Part shown: positions 16,141-23,885 of the stretch, in pieces
How positions within the stretch are numbered: the first letter of the stretch is position 1
Layout: the number at the start of each line of letters is the position of its first letter
Source of the DNA: Bradyrhizobium algeriense
Lineage (GTDB): Bacteria; Pseudomonadota; Alphaproteobacteria; Rhizobiales; Xanthobacteraceae
Assembly (NCBI RefSeq): GCF_003062295.1
Contig: NZ_PYCN01000043.1
Location: 1-39,059 of the forward strand
DNA: 39,059 nucleotides
Direction: 5' to 3'
Translations under genes and position numbers: made by a program
Notes under the pieces: generated by a model
What the model saw: the letters and a program-made list of their open reading frames with translations, nothing else
Told to the model about the DNA's origin: nothing
Databases searched by the model: none

Positions 16141-17133
16141 CTACTTCGCTTCGCTCGCCTTGATCCCTGAGCTTTCGACGAGCTTGGCCACCCGCGGCAG
16201 GTCGGCGGCGAACAGGCGCGCATGCGCCTCGGGCGACAACTCGTTGTCGGGAAACGGCAGCGTTCCGAGCTGCTTCAGTTTCTCCAGCAGGACGGGATCG
16301 GACAGAGCCGCGCGGAGCGCCGAGTTCAGCGCAGCTATGGTCTCCTTGGGCGTGCCCTTCGCCACGTAGAGCCCATGCCACATCGAATAGCTGACCTCGG
16401 GCATGCCGAGCTCGGCGGTGGTCGGCACGTCCTTCAACTGCTCAAGACGTTGCGGCGACGTAATGGCGATGCCGTGAAGTGTTCCGGCCTGAATCTGCGG
16501 CAGCGCATTGGTCACCTGATCCCACAGCAGATCGATCTGCCCCGCCAGCAGATCGGAGATGGCCGGAGCCGACCCGCGGTAAGCCACGACCGTCGGCTTG
16601 AAGCCGAGCACATTGCCCATCATCACGGCGCACAAATGACTGTTGGTCCCGAGACCACCGTGCGCGAAGTTCGCCTTGTCGCCCTGCGCCTTGATCCAGT
16701 CCACATAGTCCTTTGGCCCTGAGCCTGGGATCGACTTGCGGCCGATCAAAACCATCGGCGCGTTGTTGACGAGGCCGACCGCCTCGAACGCCGTTTTGGT
16801 ATCGTACCGCAGGTTGATGAACAGGCTCGGCGCCGCGAGCAGCGCGACGTGATTGATCAGCACTGTCGAACCGTCAGGCGCCGATCGGGCGACGCGATCA
16901 TTGGCCAGCGTGCTGCCGCCGCCGACCACGTTCTCGACAATGACGGTCTGGCCGAGCGTGCGCGACATCCGCTCGCCAATGAGGCGCGCGACGGTATCCG
17001 TGCCGCCGCCGGCCGCGAACGGGACGACCAGTGTCACGGTCTTCGGGGCCGATTGCGCATGGGCCTGCGGCGAAAGCGCCGCAATCAGCAGACCAAAGCC
17101 CATGGCGGCGCTTCTAAAAGGGAGATTGATCAC
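16141..17133 (-). CDS. Bug/TctC-family periplasmic solute-binding receptor
   Basis: The protein is 330 residues. The start is GTG at 17133, eight bases after GGAGG. Upstream in-frame codons lack a ribosome-binding site and would bury the signal peptide (MGFGLLIAALSPQAHA|QSA). Hallmarks are VTLVVPFAAGGGTDT, GQTVIVENVVGGG, the SAPDGST loop, YRGSAPAISDLLAGQ and a C-terminal Bug lobe. It is divergent from dgoK-dgoA, so a sugar acid such as galactonate is a plausible ligand, though only context suggests it. No TctAB permease genes are present. It ends 48 bases from the convergent VCBS gene. Confidence 0.9.
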   Translation of the reverse strand: MINLPFRSAAMGFGLLIAALSPQAHAQSAPKTVTLVVPFAAGGGTDTVARLIGERMSRTLGQTVIVENVVGGGSTLANDRVARSAPDGSTVLINHVALLAAPSLFINLRYDTKTAFEAVGLVNNAPMVLIGRKSIPGSGPKDYVDWIKAQGDKANFAHGGLGTNSHLCAVMMGNVLGFKPTVVAYRGSAPAISDLLAGQIDLLWDQVTNALPQIQAGTLHGIAITSPQRLEQLKDVPTTAELGMPEVSYSMWHGLYVAKGTPKETIAALNSALRAALSDPVLLEKLKQLGTLPFPDNELSPEAHARLFAADLPRVAKLVESSGIKASEAK

Positions 17134-17171
17134 GATAGCATCCTCCAAAGTCTTTGTTTTTTGTTGTTGTG

Positions 17172-17185
17172 CCGCATTGTTGCGG
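17172..17185. promoter_or_regulatory. Palindrome CCGCA-N4-TGCGG, copy 1
   Basis: CCGCA (17172-17176) and TGCGG (17181-17185) flank TTGT. It lies 39 bases upstream of the Bug start and has a twin with identical arms 59 bases away. Two matching operators between divergent genes suggest one regulator (GntR or LysR/IclR type cannot be distinguished) controlling both directions. Confidence 0.5.
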
Positions 17186-17230
17186 ACGTGCGCGCGTTGG
17201 CGATGCCACGCCGCGGAAAACAGCGGGGCA

Positions 17231-17244
17231 CCGCATGACTGCGG
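17231..17244. promoter_or_regulatory. Palindrome CCGCA-N4-TGCGG, copy 2
   Basis: CCGCA (17231-17235) and TGCGG (17240-17244) flank TGAC, the same arms and spacer length as copy 1. It lies 124 bases from the dgoK start. A further dyad, GCGAGC-GTA-GCTCGC (17281-17295), lies between it and dgoK. Confidence 0.5.
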
Positions 17245-17329
17245 ATCATGCTGATTGCGGCCCTGCAAATCAATTACAAAGCGAGCGTAGCTCGCCGGCA
17301 GACCGGCGTGATACGATCTCCACAAGGTT

Positions 17330-17358
17330 CTGATAGAACTGGGGCTGATAGAACTGGG
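17330..17358 (+). repeat. 15-bp tandem duplication in the dgoK leader
   Basis: CTGATAGAACTGGG occurs at 17330-17343 and again at 17345-17358, period 15. The second copy forms the likely dgoK ribosome-binding site (GGGA at 17356-17359), so the site has been duplicated. Confidence 0.7.
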
Positions 17359-17367
17359 ACGGATTGA

Positions 17368-18282
17368 ATGGGACAGGCTGCATATGTCGCGGTCGATTGG
17401 GGCACGAGCAGTTTTCGGCTTTGGCTCGTCGACCGGACCGGCAACGTACTGGGGGAACGCCGCAGCCACGAGGGCATGATGGCGGCGGGCAAGCTCGGCT
17501 TCGCGACCGTGCTGCAATCGCATCTGGAAGCCGTCAGCGCCGCGCCTGGGCTGCCCGTTGTCGTCTGCGGCATGGCCGGCGCCCGACAGGGATGGGTTGA
17601 AGCCGGCTATGTCGACACGCCGGCGCGGCTCGCATCGATCCTCAAGCATGCCGTCCCGGTGCCGGGACAGGACCGTGACATCCGCATCCTCCCCGGCATC
17701 GCGCAGCGAGACCCCAGGGCGCCGGATGTCATGCGGGGCGAGGAGACGCAGTTGCTCGGCGCCTTGGGCGCGGACGCGGCTGACGATGCGGTCGTATGCA
17801 TGCCGGGCACCCATTCGAAGTGGGTCAGGGCGAATGGCGGTATCGTCGAACGGTTCGCCACGTTCATGACGGGAGAGCTGTTCGACGTCATCTCGCGAGA
17901 GACGATCCTGTCCCACGCGGTGACCGGCGCCGATCAAGCGGAAGATATCGACGCCTTCAAGTCGGCGGTTATTGCCGCCTTTGAGACGCCTGCCTTCGCC
18001 GCCAATCTGCTGTTCCAGGTGCGATCGGGTCAGCTCCTTTATGGCGGCACGCCAGCCTCGGCACGTGAGAAAATATCGGGAACGTTGATCGGTCTCGAAT
18101 TGGCGGCGGGCCTCGCCGGAGACGTACCCAGCACCGGCATCACGTTGGTGGCGTCAGGGCGACTCCAGATGCTTTATCAGTTGGCATTTGACACGGTTTC
18201 CGTTCCTGTCAGATCAATCGGAGCCGAGGACGCCGTCCGTCGCGGCCTTTCGATGGCCGCGGAATCGATTTGGAACGTATAA
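17368..18282 (+). CDS. dgoK: 2-dehydro-3-deoxygalactonokinase
   Basis: The protein is 304 residues. The N-terminal phosphate loop VAVDWGTSSFRLWLVD, then VVCGMAGARQGW, the GEETQLLGAL stretch and PGTHSKWV mark the DgoK family (ASKHA fold). It phosphorylates 2-dehydro-3-deoxy-D-galactonate at C6 with ATP in the De Ley-Doudoroff pathway. The aldolase gene follows after 11 bases. Length matches the family. A galactonate dehydratase and a galactose dehydrogenase, needed to complete the pathway, are not in this window. Twin palindromes upstream suggest control by a local regulator encoded elsewhere. Confidence 0.93.
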   Translation: MGQAAYVAVDWGTSSFRLWLVDRTGNVLGERRSHEGMMAAGKLGFATVLQSHLEAVSAAPGLPVVVCGMAGARQGWVEAGYVDTPARLASILKHAVPVPGQDRDIRILPGIAQRDPRAPDVMRGEETQLLGALGADAADDAVVCMPGTHSKWVRANGGIVERFATFMTGELFDVISRETILSHAVTGADQAEDIDAFKSAVIAAFETPAFAANLLFQVRSGQLLYGGTPASAREKISGTLIGLELAAGLAGDVPSTGITLVASGRLQMLYQLAFDTVSVPVRSIGAEDAVRRGLSMAAESIWNV

Positions 18283-18293
18283 AGGATCAGACG

Positions 18294-18932
18294 ATGAGCG
18301 TTGTCCCATTCCCCCCGATGAAGCGGCCGCTGGTCGCGATCCTGCGCGGCGTGAGGCCCGAGGAAACGCAGGATATTGTCAGCGTGCTGGTCGACAACGG
18401 CATGACCGCGATCGAGATCCCGCTCAACTCGCCGGATCCATTCCGCTCCATCGAGATCGCGGTCAAGAAGGCCCCCGCCGGAACCCTGGTGGGCGCCGGC
18501 ACCGTCCTGACGCTGGAAGCCGTCGAGCGGCTCCATGACGTTGGCGGCCGGCTCCTGGTAACCCCCAACGTCGATCCCGAAGTCATTGCCCGCGCCCGGG
18601 CGCACGGCATGGTCACGATGCCCGGCGTCTTTACCCCGACGGAGGCGCTGCTTGCCGCCAAGGCGGGGGCCTCCAGCCTCAAGTTCTTTCCGGCGAGCGT
18701 GCTTGGCGCCGCGGGCATCACCGCCATTCGCGCCGTTCTTCCCGCAGACCTGATGATCGCCGCCGTGGGTGGCGTCTCCGACAAGAACTTCGTGGACTAC
18801 ATCAGTGCGGGCATTCTCGCATTCGGCCTCGGCAGCAGCCTCTACAAGCCCGGCATGACGGCGGCGGAGGTGGCCGTTCGCGCCAAGGCGACGATCGAAG
18901 CATACGACATGGCCATTCAGCAGACGGGGTAG
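18294..18932 (+). CDS. dgoA: 2-dehydro-3-deoxy-6-phosphogalactonate aldolase
   Basis: The protein is 212 residues from the ATG at 18294, eight bases after AAAGGA. It has the KDPG/KDPGal class I aldolase pattern: Arg18 in AILRGVRPEE, Glu41 in AIEIPLNSP, GAGTVLT, the TPNVDPEVI strand, and the Schiff-base Lys130 in SSLKFFPAS. It splits KDPGal to pyruvate and glyceraldehyde 3-phosphate. Pairing with dgoK favours the galactonate over the gluconate (KDPG) substrate. It forms a two-gene operon with dgoK. Confidence 0.93.
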   Translation: MSVVPFPPMKRPLVAILRGVRPEETQDIVSVLVDNGMTAIEIPLNSPDPFRSIEIAVKKAPAGTLVGAGTVLTLEAVERLHDVGGRLLVTPNVDPEVIARARAHGMVTMPGVFTPTEALLAAKAGASSLKFFPASVLGAAGITAIRAVLPADLMIAAVGGVSDKNFVDYISAGILAFGLGSSLYKPGMTAAEVAVRAKATIEAYDMAIQQTG

Positions 18933-19350
18933 ACCAGCGAGAGCCGGGTCCGCCTGGTTACGGTGACCGCGTCAACAGGCTGTACGGCCACGGGCAAACA
19001 AACCAATTCAGTGAGCTACATGCCCAGCGACGGGGAGAACGTTCCTCACAACCATGGCTGCCAATCATTGCACGCCGAAGCGCTCGAATATCTTGTCGAT
19101 TTCCGGGTTAGTATCTTTTGCCGCGGCGATGCAACGGCACGGGACATTCGCGTGAGCCAATCTGTTAGATCCTCCAATGATTCATTGCGATGCACTGCCG
19201 ATTTGCGGGTTAAGCGATTTCGTTCGGCCGCGGAGTTCCGCGAGCCGTTCCTGGGCCTGTGCCTGGGCTGATCGCGCGTACCATCCGGCTTTAGTCCGGA
19301 ATGAGCACCAAAGCGAACGTCGGTATTGACCCTAACGACCGCCACTGGTG
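18933..19350. other. Intergenic region without a supported gene
   Basis: About 420 bases lie between dgoA and a MaoC-like remnant. An open frame of 102 codons at 18963-19271 is Cys- and Arg-rich, has no ribosome-binding site and matches no family I know, so I do not call it. A short hairpin TCCGG-CTTTAGT-CCGGA lies at about 19285-19301. Lower coding-like order than the flanks suggests decayed sequence. Confidence 0.5.
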
Positions 19351-19514
19351 TGGAGTTTCGCAGCCGGCGCGGCACTTGGGGCAAAGGCCTTCAGCTTTCC
19401 ATGATCAGCGTCGAGCCGAAGGACAACGGGCGTTTGCTGATCAAGAGCAACGCGATCGAGAACAGCCAAACGCCGGCCTTGGTTGCCGAGACTCTGACGC
19501 TGGTGGTTCTCTAG
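19351..19514 (+). pseudogene. C-terminal remnant of a MaoC-like dehydratase, frameshifted
   Basis: The last 36 codons (ISVEPKDNGRLLIKSNAIEN, then SQTPALVAETLTLVVL) read like the C-terminal strands of MaoC-family hydratases (L-SVEx-GxLL-IEIEGSxxPALVAETL). The preceding part is in a different frame: from 19351, WSFAAGAALGAKAF resembles the family's VRFxAPVxAGAxLRAK strand, so a frameshift lies near 19390. No N-terminal half is found upstream. It ends overlapping, by four bases, the stop of the convergent SDR gene. The identification rests on family recollection. Confidence 0.5.
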
Positions 19515-20299
19515 CCCGATATCACCGAAGTCAGACCGCCATCGATGGCAAGGATCTGACCGGTGATGTGCTTGCCGGCGTCGCTGGCGAAGAGAACCGC
19601 GGCGCCTTTCAGATCGTCCTCGTCGCCGATGCGGCGCAGCGGCGCGCCGGCGGCGAGCTTTTCGACCCCGACAGCCTCGATCGTGCCCTTCGTCATCCTC
19701 GACGGGAAAAAGCCGGGCGCCAGAGCATTGGCCGTAATTCCGTAGCGCCCCCAACTACCCGCCAGGGCCCGCGTGAAATTAACGACCGCGCCCTTGCTCG
19801 TGTTGTAGGCGACCATCTGCATATCTCCGGAACTTCCGAACAGGCCCGCGATCGAGGCAAGGTTGATAATGCGGCCATATTTGTTGGGAATCATCGAGCG
19901 CTTCGCAACCCGTTGGCTGAGCAGGAACAGCGAGCGGATATTCAGGTTCATTACCTTGTCCCACGCCTCGATCGGGTGATCCTCGGTCGGCGCGCCCCAG
20001 GTTGCGCCCGCGTTGTTCACCAGAATGTCCACCCGTCCGAGCTTCTTGATTGTTTCGTCCGCGAGCCGCTTGACGTCTTCGTCTTTGGAATTATCCGCTG
20101 CGATCCACTCCGCCTTGATGCCGAGACCGGCAAGATGCGCCTGGGCCTTTTCCAGGTCTGGCGCCTTGCGAGAGGAAATCACGACCCGAGCCCCCTGCTC
20201 ACCTAACGCCTCGGCGATCTGCAGCCCAAGGCCGCGGGAGCCGCCTGTAACAAGTGCATTCTTGCCAGTGAGATCGAATGCCTTCTTGATGCTTCCCAT
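19511..20299 (-). CDS. Short-chain dehydrogenase/reductase (classical SDR)
   Basis: The protein is 262 residues from the ATG at 20299, seven bases after GAGGA. It is a classical SDR: cofactor loop TGGSRGLG (residues 18-25), NNAG at 95-98, and a full catalytic set Ser149, Tyr165 and Lys169 (YNTSK). The Arg after the glycine loop and SSRK at the end of the second strand favour NADP(H). It probably oxidises or reduces a hydroxyacyl or cyclic alcohol group. It is last of a five-gene minus-strand run (acyl-CoA synthetase, binding protein, OYE, crotonase, SDR) and follows the crotonase by 56 bases. Exact substrate unknown. Confidence 0.92.
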   Translation of the reverse strand: MGSIKKAFDLTGKNALVTGGSRGLGLQIAEALGEQGARVVISSRKAPDLEKAQAHLAGLGIKAEWIAADNSKDEDVKRLADETIKKLGRVDILVNNAGATWGAPTEDHPIEAWDKVMNLNIRSLFLLSQRVAKRSMIPNKYGRIINLASIAGLFGSSGDMQMVAYNTSKGAVVNFTRALAGSWGRYGITANALAPGFFPSRMTKGTIEAVGVEKLAAGAPLRRIGDEDDLKGAAVLFASDAGKHITGQILAIDGGLTSVISG

Positions 20300-20355
20300 G
20301 GTCAATCCTCTTGTGGCCGAAGTTCTGCTGCGCGGTTATGTGGTCCGCGGGATCT

Positions 20356-21147
20356 CTATTTCCCGCGGAATACTGCCGAGCGCCGTTCCACGAAAGACTG
20401 GATGCCTTCTTTCATGTCCTCGCTGCTGAAAACGCGATCCTTGATCTTTGGGATGTAATCGATCGCGGCTTTTTCACCGGCCTCGATGTATTTCAGCGCG
20501 GCTTCCTTGGTTACCTGAATGCCGATCGGCGCGTTCCTGGCGATCAGGTCCGCAATCTCCATTGCGCGGGCAATCTGTTGGCCGGGAGCGACAACTTCCT
20601 GAACAAACCCGATCTTATGCGCCCGGGCCGCATTGAACTCGTCGCACAAGAACAGGTGATACATCGCATCTCCCCAGCCGACCCGCGTCAAATACCGGAA
20701 GTGGGCACCACCAAGCGGCGCGATCCCGCGCTTGGATTCCATCTGGCAGAACCGGGCGTCATCGGCCGCGACAACGATATCGCCAGCCAGCATCATTTCG
20801 ATGCCGATCGTGAAACAGATCCCCTGCACTGCCGTCACGATCGGCTTGCGGCACCGGCTTTTCAGCGCGAACGCATCGATGTTGCCAGGCTTGATCTCGG
20901 TATTCTCAGCCTTGGGCCCGAAGAATTTCGGCATATCCAGTCCGGCCGTGAAATCCGGGCCTTCGGCGCAGAGTACCCCGACCCAGTAGTCGTCCGTTCG
21001 GTCGAGAAGCGTCATCGCATCCGACATCTGCGCCATCATCTGCGGACTGAAGGAGTTCTTCTTCGCCACGTTGTCGATGATAATCTTGAAGACGTGCCCA
21101 TGCACCTCGGTGCGGATCTGCCCGACTTGGGGTTTTGTGTCGTTCAT
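20356..21147 (-). CDS. Enoyl-CoA hydratase/isomerase (crotonase) family protein
   Basis: The protein is 263 residues from the ATG at 21147, with GGAGA eight bases upstream. It has the crotonase fold: NVAKKNSFSPQMMAQM, the oxyanion-hole strand GPDFTAGLDM, VQGICFTIGIEMMLAGDIVVAADDARF and a C-terminal helical trimer tail. The first catalytic glutamate position is present (GIE). The second region reads IAPLGGAHFRYLTRVG without an acid, so simple hydratase chemistry is uncertain and isomerase, hydrolase or dehydration roles are possible. It sits between the OYE and SDR genes, consistent with modification of a CoA ester. Confidence 0.88.
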   Translation of the reverse strand: MNDTKPQVGQIRTEVHGHVFKIIIDNVAKKNSFSPQMMAQMSDAMTLLDRTDDYWVGVLCAEGPDFTAGLDMPKFFGPKAENTEIKPGNIDAFALKSRCRKPIVTAVQGICFTIGIEMMLAGDIVVAADDARFCQMESKRGIAPLGGAHFRYLTRVGWGDAMYHLFLCDEFNAARAHKIGFVQEVVAPGQQIARAMEIADLIARNAPIGIQVTKEAALKYIEAGEKAAIDYIPKIKDRVFSSEDMKEGIQSFVERRSAVFRGK

Positions 21148-21329
21148 TTGCTGGTCTCCGAATTGCTCCCAGGTGACTGCGCAATCACACGCAGGCTTTT
21201 CCGGGCGACTGGCGTGCCGCCGATTATTCCTTGCCAGCCAGCTTGGAACGGCCGCCAAAACACTGGCTACAAAAGATTTGAACAGCCCTTATTCAGTGGC
21301 GATGCGCCCTGCCTCGAACCTTTCATCGC

Positions 21330-22430
21330 TCAGCTCAGCGCCGCGAACGCGGTCCGTTCGAAAGCCATCAGTTCTTCCGTCCGGCCGTCACGTACCTTCA
21401 GTAGCCACTGCGGATCCTGAAGCAGCGCCCGGCCCACCGCGACGAGATCGAACTCCTCGCGATCGAGGCGGCGGATCAACTCGTCGAGGGATGCCGGACG
21501 GGAGCTTTCTCCACCGTATGCGGCAATGAATTCGCCCGTCAGGCCGACCGACCCGACTGAAATCGTCGGTACGCCCGTCACTTTCTTCGCCCATCCGGCG
21601 AAATTCAAATCGGAGCCATCGAACTCCGGCTCCCAGAAGCGCCGTTGTGAGCAGTGCAAAACGTCGACTCCCGCGTCGACCAGGGGTTTGAGCCAGACTT
21701 CCAATGCGCGAGGCGTATCGGCCAGCTTCACTTCATAGTCCTGCTGCTTCCACTGGCTGATCCGGAGCAATATCGGAAAATCCGTTCCGACCGACTTGCG
21801 TACCGCGTGGACGATATCAGCAGCAAACCGGGCCCGGCCGGGCAGGTCCTTGCCTCCGTAGGTATCCTCTCGGCGATTGGTACCTTCCCAGAAGAACTGA
21901 TCGATCAGATAGCCGTGCGCGCCGTGCAATTCGACGGCATCGAACCCCAGGCGCTTCGCCGCAAGCGCCGCGTCGGCGAAAGCGCGAATGGCGTCTGCAA
22001 TGTCCTCCTCGCTCATCGGCTCGCCGAACTTCTTCTCCGGTCGCGACAGGCCGGACGGACTGTCATAGGCACCGGGAGGAGACCAATTCTGGGCGCGCGT
22101 GCGAACGGCCCCGACGTGCCATAGCTGCGGCGCCATCAGGCCGCCCGCGGCGTGCACCTCGTCGACCACACGCCGCCACCCCGCCAGCTCCTTCTCGCCA
22201 TGAAAGCGGGGAACATTCGGATCGTTCAGGGATGCCGGACGATCCACGCCCGTACCCTCCGATATGATGAACCCGACCGCTCCTTCGGCACGACGGCGGT
22301 AGTAGCGCGCGACGTCTTCGGTCGGAATTCCGCCCGGTGAGAATGAGCGCGTCATCGGCGCCATCACGACCCGGTTCGGCAAGTTCAGCCCTTTCAGCAC
22401 GAAGGGCCGGAAAAGTGCGTCGCTGGACAT
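21330..22430 (-). CDS. NADH:flavin oxidoreductase, Old Yellow Enzyme family
   Basis: The protein is 366 residues. AAGGAG lies five bases before the ATG at 22430. A second ATG four bases earlier is in another frame. It is a single TIM-barrel OYE: LPNRVVMAPMTRS, PQLWHVGA, the substrate/FMN motif ELHGAHGYLIDQFFWEGTN-RREDTYGG, and a C-terminal phosphate-binding VAVGRALLQDPQW. No C-terminal FeS/FAD domain is present, unlike FadH-type 2,4-dienoyl-CoA reductase. It probably reduces an activated C=C bond or oxidises a substrate with FMN. It lies between a binding-protein gene and the crotonase gene, 70 bases after the former. An intercistronic GCGGG/CCCGC stem occurs at 22460-22478. Confidence 0.92.
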   Translation of the reverse strand: MSSDALFRPFVLKGLNLPNRVVMAPMTRSFSPGGIPTEDVARYYRRRAEGAVGFIISEGTGVDRPASLNDPNVPRFHGEKELAGWRRVVDEVHAAGGLMAPQLWHVGAVRTRAQNWSPPGAYDSPSGLSRPEKKFGEPMSEEDIADAIRAFADAALAAKRLGFDAVELHGAHGYLIDQFFWEGTNRREDTYGGKDLPGRARFAADIVHAVRKSVGTDFPILLRISQWKQQDYEVKLADTPRALEVWLKPLVDAGVDVLHCSQRRFWEPEFDGSDLNFAGWAKKVTGVPTISVGSVGLTGEFIAAYGGESSRPASLDELIRRLDREEFDLVAVGRALLQDPQWLLKVRDGRTEELMAFERTAFAALS

Positions 22431-22500
22431 TCATGCTCCTTGATTCAGTTAGTAGCTTTGCGGGCTCCGATCACCCGCCTTGCTCATTCAAAAGGTAAGC

Positions 22501-23700
22501 TCACTTTTCCTCGGCGCTGAGAACCTTGCCGAATTGATCCCACGTGCTGCCGTTCCAGCGCTGCAGCTGCAGCTGCGTGTACGCCATACTGCTTTCCGGG
22601 CCCGTGTTGATCGTAACACCCGGTATGAGAGTTGGGAGCGACAAGCCGCGTATGTTCCGCGATTGCTTGACGATGTTCTCGCGCGAAAGGTCGTCACCGC
22701 ACTGCTTGAGCACCTGTTCCAGGATCTGTCCCTGCTGTGTGCCGAATAGATAGTTGGCATCGCCGATGTCGGCGCCCGGCAGGTATTTCGCGAAATGGTC
22801 ACGGTACCATTTGATACCGGGGTCGTCGGCCCACTTCTTGTCGTTCGGATCCTTGGTGATCGTTGCCGCGATGATGCCCACCGCCTTTTCCGGTCCCGCG
22901 GGAACGATGGTTGAAGAGACCGAGCTCGAAACGAAATTGATCAGGAACAGAGGCTTCCAACCAACCTCATCGGCCTTCTTGATAGCCTGAGCCGCGAACT
23001 TCGGCGTGCCGGCAACCAGGAACGCCTCTGCGCCAGACGATTTCAACTTCACCACGTGGGAATCGATCGTCGGCTCGGTGACTTCATACGAGGACGCTAC
23101 AACTTTCTTATCGAAGTCGCCTTTCAGGTAGCCTTTGAATGCATTGAGGAAATCCTTACCCAAATCGTCGTTCTGATACAGGATCGCAATCTTTGCATCG
23201 GGCCGGGCCTGGGTGATGTATTTCGCGTAAATTCGCCCTTCCGTGTCATAGCTGGGCAATCCTGTGGTGGTCATCGGAAATTCAGAAAAGTTCGTGAATT
23301 TGGTGACGCCGCTCACAACAAACAGATGAGGGACTTTCTTCGCGTTGACGTACTTGATGGTGGCGCCGATGCCGGGAGTACCGAGCGGGCCGAACAGGAA
23401 GGCCACTTCATCGCTCTCGACCAGCTTCCTGGTCTGCTCCACCGTCTTGGGAGGGCTGTAAGCATCGTCGTAGGTGATGAGATTGATCTTGCGGCCGTTG
23501 ATGCCACCGCGCTCGTTGATCGAATTGATGTAGGCGATCAGACCCTTCCCGGTATTGCTAAGCGGCGACGCGGGACCGCTAAACGGGAACGTAGCCCCCA
23601 CTTTCACTTCGGCGCTCGCGACGCCGGGCGTCTCCGCACGCGCGTTCGCGCCGAAAATCGTCACGCCGATCGCGACTGCTAGTATGGACTTCCTGAACAT
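22501..23700 (-). CDS. ABC transporter substrate-binding protein, branched-chain amino acid type
   Basis: The protein is 399 residues. The ATG at 23700 is preceded by AAGGGGG seven bases away, better than the in-frame starts upstream. A signal peptide (MFRKSILAVAIGVTIFGANARA) leads into a LivJ-like type I binding fold: VKVGATFPFSGPASPL, INERGGINGRKINLITYDD, FGPLGTPGIGATIKYVN and AILYQNDDLGKDF. Such proteins serve ABC importers for amino acids but also for aromatic and fatty acids. No permease or ATPase genes are adjacent. Its place right after an acyl-CoA synthetase suggests uptake of the carboxylic acid that the synthetase activates. Confidence 0.92.
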   Translation of the reverse strand: MFRKSILAVAIGVTIFGANARAETPGVASAEVKVGATFPFSGPASPLSNTGKGLIAYINSINERGGINGRKINLITYDDAYSPPKTVEQTRKLVESDEVAFLFGPLGTPGIGATIKYVNAKKVPHLFVVSGVTKFTNFSEFPMTTTGLPSYDTEGRIYAKYITQARPDAKIAILYQNDDLGKDFLNAFKGYLKGDFDKKVVASSYEVTEPTIDSHVVKLKSSGAEAFLVAGTPKFAAQAIKKADEVGWKPLFLINFVSSSVSSTIVPAGPEKAVGIIAATITKDPNDKKWADDPGIKWYRDHFAKYLPGADIGDANYLFGTQQGQILEQVLKQCGDDLSRENIVKQSRNIRGLSLPTLIPGVTINTGPESSMAYTQLQLQRWNGSTWDQFGKVLSAEEK

Positions 23701-23885
23701 CGGCATCCCCCTTGTGCGGCGACGGGTTGCGTCGCTCATCAATCGTTGAATTTCCGTGCGGCTTTGGTGACCGACATAGTCGCCTGCGCCGTTGCGACCG
23801 CACCGGCATTCTCTTTGCCTAATCCCGAGCTACCTCGAGATTTTCTGTTCCGGGCGCGGCTTCGTCTCATCAGCAAGTGCATCGG

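Noticed and set aside
17134..17937. Long N-terminal extension of the second Bug receptor
   Set aside because: Runs antisense through dgoK and the promoter palindromes; the GTG at 17133 has GGAGG and yields a signal peptide.
18963..19271. 102-codon plus-strand open frame
   Set aside because: No ribosome-binding site, odd composition with many Cys and Arg, no known family; treated as non-coding.
19301..21420. Long plus-strand open frames (301 and 369 codons) over the SDR and crotonase genes
   Set aside because: Antisense shadows of two clear enzyme genes with complete motifs.
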